Origin: Arthrobacter sp. PAMC25564
Lineage (GTDB): Bacteria; Actinomycetota; Actinomycetes; Actinomycetales; Micrococcaceae
Direction: 5' to 3'
DNA: 64,000 nucleotides
Assembly: GCF_004798705.1 (NCBI RefSeq)
Contig: NZ_CP039290.1
Location: forward strand, 3,038,001-3,102,000
In this document: positions 1-7,387 of the stretch, piece after piece
Layout of the letters: each line of letters begins with the position of its first letter
Position numbering within the stretch: position 1 is the first letter of the stretch
Program-made: the position numbers and the translations under genes
The notes under the pieces: model-generated
Database searches by the model: none
The model's input: only the letters and a program-made list of their open reading frames with translations
Told to the model about the DNA's origin: nothing

Positions 1-25
1 TCCTGGACGCGGTCCCCGGGATCAT
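1..25 (-). CDS. Possible start of a plasmid relaxase gene (partial, cut by window edge)
   Basis: An ATG lies four bases after the stop of the mobC remnant on the same strand and opens a frame reading Met-Ile-Pro-Gly-Thr-Ala-Ser-Arg before the window ends. MobC genes are commonly followed at once by the relaxase, and many actinobacterial relaxases begin Met-Ile-Pro. Only eight codons are visible, so this rests on position and the first three residues. Confidence 0.3.
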
Positions 26-107
26 CGGCTACATCAGCCCCTCAATGGTCCGGTCAATCCGGTTTCGCGACCTCGCGAACATGGGCCAGCGCGGCCTTCG
101 CATCCTG

Positions 108-1694
108 GGGGGTGTCCCTATGTTCTTTGTCAAGCGTTCGGGGTGGATTTTTCTGGTCTGTGTGGCAGCGGGTTTGGGGCCAGGGGGTGTTGGCTGGCGA
201 GGATGCCTGCCAGCTGCAGGGAGCGGGAGGGTCAGGCGGCTTTGGGCTTGGGTGCTTCGTAGAGGGTCATGTCGCGGAGCATGGCGAACAGGACGTCGCA
301 GCGGCGCCGGGCGAGGGCGATGAGGGCCTGGTTGTGGCGTTTACCCTCGGCTCGTTTGCGGTCGTAATACGCCCGTGAGGCGGGGTCCTTCAGCGCGGCG
401 AACGCGGAGAGGAAGAAGGCGCGTTTGAGGATTTTGTTGCCTTTCCTGGAGGGGTGGTCGCCGCGGATGGACGTCCCGGATCTCCACGTCACCGGGGCTA
501 ATCCGGAGTAGGAGGCCAGGTGTCCGGCGGTGTTGAAGTCCTTACCGATGACCTCGGTGATGATCCTTGCCTCTGTCCTGGCGCCGACCGCCGGCATGGA
601 TGTCAGGACGGTGTGAAGAGGGTGGGCCTCCACGATGGCCTCGACCCGGGTCAGGACCTCGGCGCGGGCAGCGCGCAGTTGGGCCAGCTGTGCGGCCAGG
701 CGCGGCAGGACGATGCCGGCGGCACCGGTGCCGGCGACCACTACGGTCTGTTCGGACAGGGCGGTGAATATTTCTGCAGCCCAGCCCGTGCCGGCCCGCG
801 GCGCCCATTTGCGCAGGTACTCGCCGACCCTGGTCTGGCCGGCCTTACGCAGGGCCGCCGGGGTCGGGTACTTGATCAGCAGCTCGGCCATCGCCGGGTG
901 GTCCAGGTGCGGGCCGATGACCCGCTCCAAGGCGGGGTGGATCTGGGTCAGGAGCCCGCGGATCCGGTTCGAGGTTGCGGTGGCCTGTTGGGCCAGGTCG
1001 TCGTCGAAGCCGCAGAGCATGGACAGTTCCGCGGTCTGTTCGTCGGCAACCGCGATCGAGCGCAGGGTGTGCGGCATGGTGCGGGCGGCCTCGGCAATGA
1101 TGAACGAGTCGCGGGCATCGGTCTTCGCCTCGCCGGGGTGCAGGTCGGCGATCCGGCGCATCGCCAGCCCGGGCAGGTAGCCGACCATGATCCCGGCGGC
1201 CTGCGCGACGGCGACAGGAAGGGCGCCGATGGTCGCGGGCTGATCCACAACCAGCAACAGCGTCCCGTGTTTGGTCAGGGAACCGATGATGGAGCGCAGT
1301 TTCGCCTCGTCCTGGGGCAGCGCCTTATCGAGGAGCTTCTTGCCCTCCCGGTTCAGCGCCACCGCGTGGTGGTTGGTCTTGCCGACGTCGACGCCGATGA
1401 AGACATCGACGAGATGGTGGTCCTTGATCACCGCTACCTCCAGTCATGAAACCCAATAAGAGAACGCCGGTCTGTCCTGCGGCCCCAGAGCTCGGCATCC
1501 ACGTTACGGTCCGGCCTGCCACGGTCGAGTCTGCGACTGGTCTTGTCCCCATCAGCGATCCCCTGGCGCCTATCGCACCCCGGTGACAACACCCCCCGGA
1601 TCATACGGTCGACTGGGGGTAAGAACCATGCCGGGACCGACAGGCCAGCAACCCCGATTCTTGCTCGTTCAGGGGCTATAAGAAAGGTAACGGG
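108..1694 (-). mobile_element. IS110-family insertion sequence inserted in mobC
   Basis: The element is delimited by the point where the mobC reading frame breaks on each side: TTCCCC before it and CCCCAG after it on the minus strand. The run of C/G at 107-112 and 1691-1695 makes the exact end ambiguous by about four bases. It carries one transposase gene and a noncoding 5' stretch of about 260 bases (1432-1694) in which I see no gene. No terminal inverted repeat is evident, as is usual for this family. Confidence 0.7.
232..1431 (-). CDS. IS110-family transposase
   Basis: A 399-residue DEDD-type transposase. The N-terminal RuvC-like domain (residues 1-160) shows IGVDVGK with Asp15, VVDQPA with Asp63, and KTDARDSFIIA. 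The C-terminal Tnp20 domain (about 250-399) begins LTSMPAVGARTEARIITEVI and contains SYSGLAPVTWRSG and KGNKILKRAFF. The serine expected in the C-terminal motif is within that block. IS110 enzymes move a circular intermediate and do not use DDE chemistry. Length is normal for the family and the frame is intact, so the enzyme may be active. It reads in the same direction as the mobC gene it interrupts. Confidence 0.95.
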   Translation of the reverse strand: MIKDHHLVDVFIGVDVGKTNHHAVALNREGKKLLDKALPQDEAKLRSIIGSLTKHGTLLLVVDQPATIGALPVAVAQAAGIMVGYLPGLAMRRIADLHPGEAKTDARDSFIIAEAARTMPHTLRSIAVADEQTAELSMLCGFDDDLAQQATATSNRIRGLLTQIHPALERVIGPHLDHPAMAELLIKYPTPAALRKAGQTRVGEYLRKWAPRAGTGWAAEIFTALSEQTVVVAGTGAAGIVLPRLAAQLAQLRAARAEVLTRVEAIVEAHPLHTVLTSMPAVGARTEARIITEVIGKDFNTAGHLASYSGLAPVTWRSGTSIRGDHPSRKGNKILKRAFFLSAFAALKDPASRAYYDRKRAEGKRHNQALIALARRRCDVLFAMLRDMTLYEAPKPKAA

Positions 1695-2008
1695 GAACTC
1701 ATCGTCGGCGTTCGCGTGCCGGGCCATCTGGTTCACGTTGTTCGACACCCGCGCCAACAGCGTCTGCAGGGCCATCAGTTCCGCCATGGCTGCTTTAGCG
1801 CTCCGTCGGCGTCTCCGACGTCTCGGACAATGCCGAGGACACCATCAGGTTCCTGACCGTCACCCGCTCCCTCGCGGCACGGGCAACCAGCGCCTGCTCT
1901 TCCCCGGCGGTGACCCACACCTCGCGGCGCTTCTTTGTCCCCGCCGGCGAATTCGCGCGGCGGCGCTTGGACAGGAGCGGACGAGACTCATTCGTGGCCC
2001 GCGCAGTT

Positions 2009-2512
2009 TCAGCGGACCGTTGACGGTGGACCAGGTAATATGCCGGTCGAAGCGTTGAAGTCGGTAGACCCGGACACAATGGCCGAATTGGCCGCGCCGA
2101 TCGTAAGAGCAATCGTCGGGACGCCGGTGGATGCGTGATTGACCACCGAGGCGCCCACGGTGCCGTTGCGGTACTGTTCAACGACAAAGCCCCAGGAGAG
2201 GCCGCCGGTGCCGGTGAGTGAAACGGTGGCGGACGCGGACGCCGTCGTGACGGTGCCGCTCCAAAGTTTGAGGTCGCCGTAGCCGGTAGCGGAGACGGAC
2301 TTCTGAAGAATCCAGGTCACCGCTCCCGCCGACACGCTGGGGTTGGTGCCCATCCCGGAGGACGGGCCACAGGCCCCACCGCATACAACGAAAATGTCCC
2401 CCACGGCAATGTTCAGCGCCGCGGTGATCTTGGGTGTAGTAGCGGTGGTCTTGGGTGTAGTAGCGGTGGTCAGCGCAACCGAGACGCCGGTGACGCGGGT
2501 GGGGGCAGCCAA
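2009..2512 (-). pseudogene. Phage-like structural protein, 3' truncated
   Basis: An open frame of 167 codons starts at a TTG. It contains a degenerate internal repeat (TTATTPKTTATTPK), then Gly/Ser/Thr-rich beta-structure such as TWILQKSVSATGYGDLKLWS and GGLSWGFVVEQYRNGTVGAS. This is the style of phage tail or minor structural proteins and of actinobacterial surface proteins. No named domain is recognised. The last dozen residues (LPGPPSTVR and before) come from the mobC remnant read in another frame, so the true C-terminus is missing. The chimera marks a recombination junction near 2050. Confidence 0.45.
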
Positions 2513-2532
2513 GGTGAACTACCCCCGTCCCT

Positions 2533-4167
2533 TTACGGCGTCACTTGCGAAGTGGTCACTACGTTCAGCCAGGGGCCGGCGGGTACGTTCGCCCGGTCGA
2601 TCCAGCTCCAGGAGACATGGTCGCTGTCGCCGTCCAGGTCAGCGAAACCCAGGCACCCGTTCAGCGAGGGCGAGACGTCCATGCCTGCGCCCTGGGTGGG
2701 GTCACCTGAGAACTGTTTGTTGACGGGCCGGGCGTTGTTCTGACCGAACACGTAGCCCTTGTCGTGGTAGAGACTTCCCGAGGAAGGCCCTGCGTCTTCG
2801 ATCTGGCCGTAGCAGGTGTGCCCGTTCGGGCCGGTGATCGCCACCCAGCGATTCTTCATGTACGAGTAGTTCGAGTTCGCGCAGTTGTTCTTTCCGGTAG
2901 CTGCGTTGTCGGCCGCCGCCCAGGTGATCACTGAGCAACGTTCCGCAAAGGCGGTGGCGTCGTTCACGTCGTCATAGGGGAGATCCAGGTAGAACGCGTT
3001 TTCCTTCGGCATTCCGGCGGACGGTTCGAAGTCGTTCGTCGCTGTCCGTGCTTCGGTAGCGCACTTGAATGCCGTGCCCGTACCAGACCCCGTGCCGTCA
3101 CATGAGCCGTACACCGAACCTGCACAACCGGATGCCAAGGCGGGCGTGGTGCCAGTGTTCTTACCGCCCCAGTGCATGGCCCACTGGCTGTCGTAGGTGG
3201 AGCACACCTGCGAGCCGTCCGCCAGGTTGGTATTGAAAATCTCGCCCACCCAGAAACTCGTGGACACGATGTTGGTATGGAGCGGATAGGAACTCTGCGC
3301 AGGGGGAACCGGCGTCGGCGTGGGTGTCGGCGCAGGGGGAACCGGCGTCGGCGTGGGTGTCGGCGCAGGGGGAACCGGCGTCGGCGTGGGTGTCGGCGCA
3401 GGGGGAACCGGCGTCGGCGTGGGTGTCGGCGCAGGGGGAACCGGCGTCGGCGTGGGTGTCGGCGCAGGGGGAACCGGCGTCGGCGTGGGTGTCGGCGCAG
3501 GGGGAACCGGCGTCGGCGTCTCGGCGGGTGCCGGTGCCGGTGCAAACAGAGCGTCTACGAAGTAGTTTGCGCCCGATCCGTCGTCCCGGGGAATCGTCCC
3601 GTGCAACCCGGCCGTCTCGTACATGTAAACGCCGTTCGCGTCGGTCGTGGTGCGCGTGACCGTTTCCATAAGGTTGTTCGAAATGTTCCGGCCCATCGGG
3701 AAATAACCGGCGGTGAACGCAAAGTGGCCGTCGCCCGCGCCATAGCTAACCGTGTAGTCATGGCCCGGCGTTGCTAAGAACGGCGTCGAAAAATAGCCGA
3801 ACTGCCACCCGGACGCAGACTGATCGGTGATGACCAGATCACGGATACTGTAGCCGGTGGCCGTGTCCCAAAGGTGGGCAACATGGGAATTGTCAGTTGC
3901 ACCAACAGCTTTGTAGAACGCGATTCCGCCAATCGTCCCGGGCGCGTCGGTTTTGAACCGAAGCCCAAGTTCCACCTGTGCGCCGGAATAGCCGTTGTTC
4001 GGGCCGGCCCAGCCGGGATCCGAGAAAATGCCATGGTAGGCCGTTGCGGCGCTCGCGGGCTGCGCGTGAACCGTCCCGATCCCGACGAGTGCCGCCAGGC
4101 CCAGCAGGACCGCAGCAATAATCGCTGCAAGCCGTTTCGTGGACAACGCCCTTGCGTGTGTGTGCAT
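2533..4167 (-). CDS. Secreted DUF4082-like protein with Pro/Thr repeat linker
   Basis: A 544-residue predicted secreted protein. It has a lysine-containing N-terminus, a hydrophobic stretch LAAIIAAVLLGLAALVGI and a likely signal peptidase site after the Ala-rich PASAATA (about residue 42). Residues 43-210 resemble DUF4082: YHGIFSDPGWAG, ELGLRFKTDAPGTIGGIAFY, GHDYTVSYGAGDGHFAF. Residues 215-290 are an 11-residue Pro/Thr repeat (VPPAPTPTPTP), probably a rigid linker. The C-terminal 250 residues have about ten cysteines and blocks such as CYGQIEDAGPSSGS and LGFADLDGDSDHVSWSWID, whose family I do not recognise. AGAGGAAG precedes the ATG. The role is unknown; extracellular binding or carbohydrate-related activity is a guess. 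Confidence 0.75.
   Translation of the reverse strand: MHTHARALSTKRLAAIIAAVLLGLAALVGIGTVHAQPASAATAYHGIFSDPGWAGPNNGYSGAQVELGLRFKTDAPGTIGGIAFYKAVGATDNSHVAHLWDTATGYSIRDLVITDQSASGWQFGYFSTPFLATPGHDYTVSYGAGDGHFAFTAGYFPMGRNISNNLMETVTRTTTDANGVYMYETAGLHGTIPRDDGSGANYFVDALFAPAPAPAETPTPVPPAPTPTPTPVPPAPTPTPTPVPPAPTPTPTPVPPAPTPTPTPVPPAPTPTPTPVPPAPTPTPTPVPPAQSSYPLHTNIVSTSFWVGEIFNTNLADGSQVCSTYDSQWAMHWGGKNTGTTPALASGCAGSVYGSCDGTGSGTGTAFKCATEARTATNDFEPSAGMPKENAFYLDLPYDDVNDATAFAERCSVITWAAADNAATGKNNCANSNYSYMKNRWVAITGPNGHTCYGQIEDAGPSSGSLYHDKGYVFGQNNARPVNKQFSGDPTQGAGMDVSPSLNGCLGFADLDGDSDHVSWSWIDRANVPAGPWLNVVTTSQVTP
3297..3521. repeat. 33-bp tandem repeat, seven copies, coding for the Pro/Thr linker
   Basis: A unit beginning GCGCAGGGGGAACCGGCG recurs every 33 bases at about 3297, 3330, 3363, 3396, 3429, 3462 and 3495 with almost no divergence. 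Each unit encodes 11 residues on the minus strand, so copy-number change preserves the frame and only alters linker length. Confidence 0.9.
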
Positions 4168-4182
4168 GACTTCCTCTCGCTG

Positions 4183-4690
4183 CTAAGCGCCGAGCAGCGT
4201 CTGGGTCCAGGTAATCGTCAGCGTGTCTGATGCACCCTTTGACCCAATGCCGCCGAACAGGATGCGCGCGATTGTGTTCGCCGCCGTGCTTGTTGCGTCA
4301 GCAAGGAAGTCAAGGACGATGACAGCCTCCGTTTTGGCGGAGGCCGTGGTGGCCTTGCCTGCTGGGTAGGTTACCTTGTAGGTGACCACTTGCCCGCCGG
4401 ACGTGCCGGAGGTAGACGGAAATGTCGCGTCAAACGCCTGGTGGGAGTTGGACAGTTACGTTTACAGCGCCGCGCCTGTGCCTGACTTCACCGCTGCTGT
4501 TGAGCTTGCCTGCGTGCCGATCCTCATGCCCGAAGCGATCGGAATGGACTGGCCGGTGGCGGTGCCGAACGCGGCGCCTGCGCCCAGCGCAGTGCCCACG
4601 TAATTGCCGAACGTTGCGGCGGACGGGATGGACACAATGGCCCGGCGGCCGGAGTGACGCCCGCCAGCACAACAGTGTCACCGACGTTGA
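4183..4690 (-). pseudogene. Phage tail-like protein gene with several frameshifts
   Basis: Reading the minus strand across three frames gives a continuous-looking protein: LNVGDTVVLAGVTPA, then SIPSAATFGNYVGTALGAG, SIPIASGMRIGTQASSTAAV, NVTVQLPPG, FDATFPSTSGTSGGQ and finally a C-terminus ending TLTITWTQTLLGA. Frame changes are needed near 4640, 4468 and 4433. The composition (Gly/Ala/Thr/Ser-rich, beta-prone) matches phage structural proteins. The longest unbroken piece is 4183-4389 (68 codons). It lies 15 bases upstream of the DUF4082-like gene on the same strand. Confidence 0.5.
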
Positions 4691-4696
4691 GTTGCG

Positions 4697-4795
4697 GAGT
4701 TCGCCAACTGGCGCGTGCTGTTCTGGGGCGCGGGCGGCCTGGCGCTGGTCGCCGGAATCTTCATGTACTTCGTCCTCCCGGAGGTCCCACATGCA
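4697..4795 (+). pseudogene. MFS transporter fragment (one transmembrane helix)
   Basis: About 33 codons read EFANWRVLFWGAGGLALVAG followed by IFMYFVLPE. This matches the end of the sixth helix of drug-efflux MFS proteins (typically W-R-x-x-F-W). Nothing else of the gene is present on either side, so it is a relic at a recombination junction. Confidence 0.35.
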
Positions 4796-4931
4796 CGGCG
4801 GGTACTTTCTGATGCAGGTGAAAGATACAGGGCGCGTCGCCACCGTAATTGTTTCCGGACTGCCGCAAAAAGCCGACCACGACCTGATCGTGGAGGCATT
4901 GACAATATTCCGAGACCGCAACAAGCCCTGA
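4791..4931 (+). CDS. Small hypothetical protein (46 aa)
   Basis: ATG at 4791 is preceded by CGGAGG seven bases upstream. The product reads MHGGYFLMQVKDTGRVATVI, then a segment containing LIVEALTIFRDRNKP before TGA. It has no membrane segment or signal peptide and looks like a small soluble alpha/beta protein. I do not recognise the family. It overlaps the end of the MFS fragment in another frame. Base composition and ribosome site favour a real gene, but it is short. Confidence 0.4.
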   Translation: MHGGYFLMQVKDTGRVATVIVSGLPQKADHDLIVEALTIFRDRNKP

Positions 4932-5150
4932 GAAGGCTCGCGCCAGCCAGTTGTGCCGGCGAAATGTTGGCCTGAGTCCGCACGCAAAAAGCCCGGTGGC
5001 TAGCACCGCAAGCAGACGTAGTCTGCGGCAACCGGCACCGCTTCAGGGAAGTGCCGGCCACGTCAGAGAACGGTGTTGCCGCCTGAATCCTCGCCGGCGG
5101 CTTGAGGCACCCCGCGGCTTCACCGGGCCCCTGGCCGTCAGCCCGTGGAC

Positions 5151-5903
5151 TTATTCGGCGGTGCCTGTCTTCGCGGCGTAGGCGATGGCTTGGGCCCGCA
5201 CCTGGCGAATGTAGGGATCGGACTGGTTGTAGGAGTAGATGGCATCGGTCCATCCTTGCGCGGTTGAGAGGTCGCGGCCGTGGGCGCACAGATAGGTCGC
5301 CGCGCTGAGGGCTGCGTCGTCGATATTGAACGGGTCGGCTTTGCCGTCCCCGTTCCCGTCCCGCCCTACAAGCTGCCAGGTGGAGGGAATGAACTGCATG
5401 GGTCCGACGGCGTGGTCCCAGCGGGCGTCGCCGTCCAGGGCACCCGCGTCCGTGTCGGCGATGGCGGCGAATCCGGCGCCGTTGAGGCTCGGGCCCACAA
5501 TTGTGCCGCTCGCCTGCCCTGCGGTGTTGAGGCTGCCGCCGCCGTATGTTCCGTGCGCGGATTCGACGAAGCCGACAGCTGCCACGGTGTTCCAGCCGAT
5601 CCCGCACGTCGGAGCGGAATCGTTGGCCGTGGCTACCGCAGCAACGTAGGCCCGGAGCGCGCGGGCAGGGATCCCGGTCTGCGCGGCAGCCCGGGTCAGC
5701 CACTGAGCATCCGGACTCGGGGTCACGTTCACGGCGGTGGTGATGCCGGTGGAGAGCATGTCAAGTTCCGCCCCCGCCCGCGGAGGTGCAGAAAGGGCCC
5801 CGCGGGCGTCTGCGCCGGGCTGCCGGGTTGCCCAGAACGAGAATGCGGTGATAACGCAAACCGCGAACAGGCTGAAAACCACAAGGCGTTTTAGACGAAG
5901 CAC
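5151..5903 (-). CDS. Lytic transglycosylase-like murein hydrolase, membrane-anchored or secreted
   Basis: A 250-residue protein with an N-terminal membrane segment (LVVFSLFAVCVITAFSFW, residues 7-24) and an extracytoplasmic domain. It contains the family's signature blocks: GWNTVAAVGFVESAHGTYGG with the likely catalytic Glu, GPMQFIPSTWQ, DGNGDGKADPFNIDDAALSA (which may bind Ca2+) and ATYLC, then AIYSYNQSDPYIRQV near the end. Such enzymes cleave the MurNAc-GlcNAc bond of peptidoglycan. Length is typical of actinobacterial lytic transglycosylases. It stands alone between decayed genes and the MBL operon, with no visible operon partner. Confidence 0.85.
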   Translation of the reverse strand: MLRLKRLVVFSLFAVCVITAFSFWATRQPGADARGALSAPPRAGAELDMLSTGITTAVNVTPSPDAQWLTRAAAQTGIPARALRAYVAAVATANDSAPTCGIGWNTVAAVGFVESAHGTYGGGSLNTAGQASGTIVGPSLNGAGFAAIADTDAGALDGDARWDHAVGPMQFIPSTWQLVGRDGNGDGKADPFNIDDAALSAATYLCAHGRDLSTAQGWTDAIYSYNQSDPYIRQVRAQAIAYAAKTGTAE

Positions 5904-5910
5904 GGACTAA

Positions 5911-6091
5911 TCAAACCATCCACGCCCCGTGACCGGTCGACGAAACGGTGCTCAGCGCGAAGTGATCGCTCGTGCGACGGATAGTGACCACCGACCAGCC
6001 CCGCGTCGCCGTCACTGTAAGGACGAGCTCATCAGTGTCGAGTGCCGCCGGAGCGGCCCCTCGCGGTTCGACGAGGCCGTTGTGCGGTCTG
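5911..6091 (-). pseudogene. Possible C-terminal gene fragment
   Basis: The minus strand upstream of the transglycosylase has an open frame ending ELVLTVTATRGWSVVTIRRT and then SDHFALSTVSSTGHGAWMV before TGA. Third-position GC is fairly high, which suggests former coding sequence. No start or family is identifiable and it abuts the stop of the MBL gene. It may be a relic or chance. Confidence 0.2.
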
Positions 6092-6092
6092 T

Positions 6093-7385
6093 TTACGGTG
6101 CCGGGAAAGTGATCTCGCTCCAAAGGTTTCCGGGTCCGATGTGAACGCGGGTGTCGGCGACTGGGGCATCCGCCCTGACGATGTGGGCGTTCATGGTGGT
6201 TAAGGCGGTCAGCAGATTCTCGTTCGGGATGTCTCCCCACTGCTCGACTTTTCCGTACGGGAGCATTGCGTAGGTGCCTTGGTTGCCGATGGCGTTGGTG
6301 GCGTATTCGCGTGGTGTGGCGTTGTGGGAGCCGTGGTGGCCGATCTTGTAGAAGGCGGGGGCTGATACAAGGGCGCGGGCTGCGGGGTCTTGAAGGACGT
6401 GGTCCCAGGCGCCTTGTTGTGAGTCACCGACGAAGACGAGTCTGGTGCCATCGACGTCGAGAACGAAGTAGATGCTGGTGTTGTTCACGGAGCGCTCAAG
6501 GATGGATGCCGCTGCCAGAAGTTCGCTCGCGTCGTCGAGCAGTGCCGGGAGGTTCAAGGTTGCTAGGGTGCTGACGAGTTCGATTCCGATGTTACCCGCG
6601 ATTTCGTCGGGAGTGACACTGTAGATCTCGTCGAAGAGGGGCTTCGCCGGCGCCTGACCGACGGCGAAGTCGCTTTCGGATTCGGCGTCCAAAGCCTGTT
6701 GCATAGCGAGCCATCGGGCGGACGCGGGAGGGTTCATTAGTTTGAGCTGATCAGGATCACGTGAGGGTCCGAGGACATGCACCGTGGCGTTCGGTAGTGA
6801 CGTTCGGATGATGTTCAGTTCGCCGACCCTGTCCGGGAGGTAGCGGATCGCCGGGACATTGAGGAAGTGTTTGCCGTTGCGTCCGAGCAGACGGTCCATG
6901 GCGTCCTCGTTGCCGAGAGAGTTCAAGGCCAGAGTGCCGGCAATCCCGAGAGCCAGGGCTCGTGCTTCATCGTTCAGCGCAGCGGGCGCACGACCGATCA
7001 GGGTGTTCAAGTTTGTTGCTGCTCGGGCGAGCCCGTTCTTCAGCGTCTTGGCGTCCTCGTCGGAATCGTCTTCGACGAACGAGACCCAGACTTCGCCGAC
7101 GTGGACCTCTGCCCAGTCGTCGAAGGCGAATCCGGTGATGTGGTCGGCGTGGTGGTGAGTTGCCACGACGACGTCGAGGGTCGGTGGTGTTCCTGGTTCG
7201 GCCGCCTCCGTGAGGTCGGAGATGATCGCATTGACGACGTCGAGGAGGGGCCGGGCCTTGCCCAGGCTATGGACGCCGCAGTCCACCAGCATCCGCCAGG
7301 CCTGATCGTCCTGTTTAACGGTGATCAGGAAAGCGTCCCCGAAGCCGACGTCATACATGCGGATCGTGACGGAGGATGCGGGCAT
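6093..7385 (-). CDS. ComEC-like metallo-beta-lactamase-fold hydrolase
   Basis: A 430-residue stand-alone MBL-fold protein. Motifs in order are DVGFGDAFLI (strand 1), VDCG (34-37), THHHADHITG with the metal ligands HHHADH at 77-82, then towards the C-terminus FVGDSQQGAWDHVL (Asp ligand) and KIGHHGSHNATP (His ligand). This ligand layout is that of the cytoplasmic MBL domain of ComEC/Rec2 proteins, but there are no membrane segments. About 200 residues between the motifs are insertions I cannot assign. It is the third gene of a leftward operon, starting two bases after the metalloprotease stop. It is probably a metal-dependent hydrolase of a phosphoester or nucleic acid; the substrate is unknown. 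Confidence 0.85.
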   Translation of the reverse strand: MPASSVTIRMYDVGFGDAFLITVKQDDQAWRMLVDCGVHSLGKARPLLDVVNAIISDLTEAAEPGTPPTLDVVVATHHHADHITGFAFDDWAEVHVGEVWVSFVEDDSDEDAKTLKNGLARAATNLNTLIGRAPAALNDEARALALGIAGTLALNSLGNEDAMDRLLGRNGKHFLNVPAIRYLPDRVGELNIIRTSLPNATVHVLGPSRDPDQLKLMNPPASARWLAMQQALDAESESDFAVGQAPAKPLFDEIYSVTPDEIAGNIGIELVSTLATLNLPALLDDASELLAAASILERSVNNTSIYFVLDVDGTRLVFVGDSQQGAWDHVLQDPAARALVSAPAFYKIGHHGSHNATPREYATNAIGNQGTYAMLPYGKVEQWGDIPNENLLTALTTMNAHIVRADAPVADTRVHIGPGNLWSEITFPAP

Positions 7386-7387
7386 GG

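Larger units (their letters stand above)
29..2030 (-). pseudogene. mobC: mobC-like relaxosome accessory gene, frameshifted and split by an IS110 element
   Basis: Pieces of a MobC-type mobilisation protein can be reassembled on the minus strand. From about 2025 to 1799 the frame reads KRRRANSPAGTKKRREVWVT and on through a ribbon-helix-helix-like region. A one-base shift near 1790 leads into MAELMALQTLLARVSNNVNQ, then RHANADDEFP, which is the typical MobC core. Homology stops at about 1695 and resumes at 107 as QDAKAALAHVREVAK. A second shift near 66 leads into RIDRTIEGLM and a TAG stop. The missing middle is exactly the IS110 element. The 5' end is lost at a junction with a phage-like gene near 2030-2050. 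MobC normally helps the relaxase nick oriT; this copy cannot encode a functional protein. Confidence 0.75.

Noticed and set aside
3297..3521. Possible CRISPR-like array
   Set aside because: Units are directly contiguous with no spacers and lie inside a coding frame.
3172..3777. Arg/Gly-rich repeat protein ORFs antisense to the Pro/Thr linker
   Set aside because: Produced by reading the 33-bp repeat in other frames; the secreted protein explains the region.
4430..5703. Two minus-strand ORFs (185 and 341 codons)
   Set aside because: They join different frames of the tail-like pseudogene and the transglycosylase antisense; no continuous homology.
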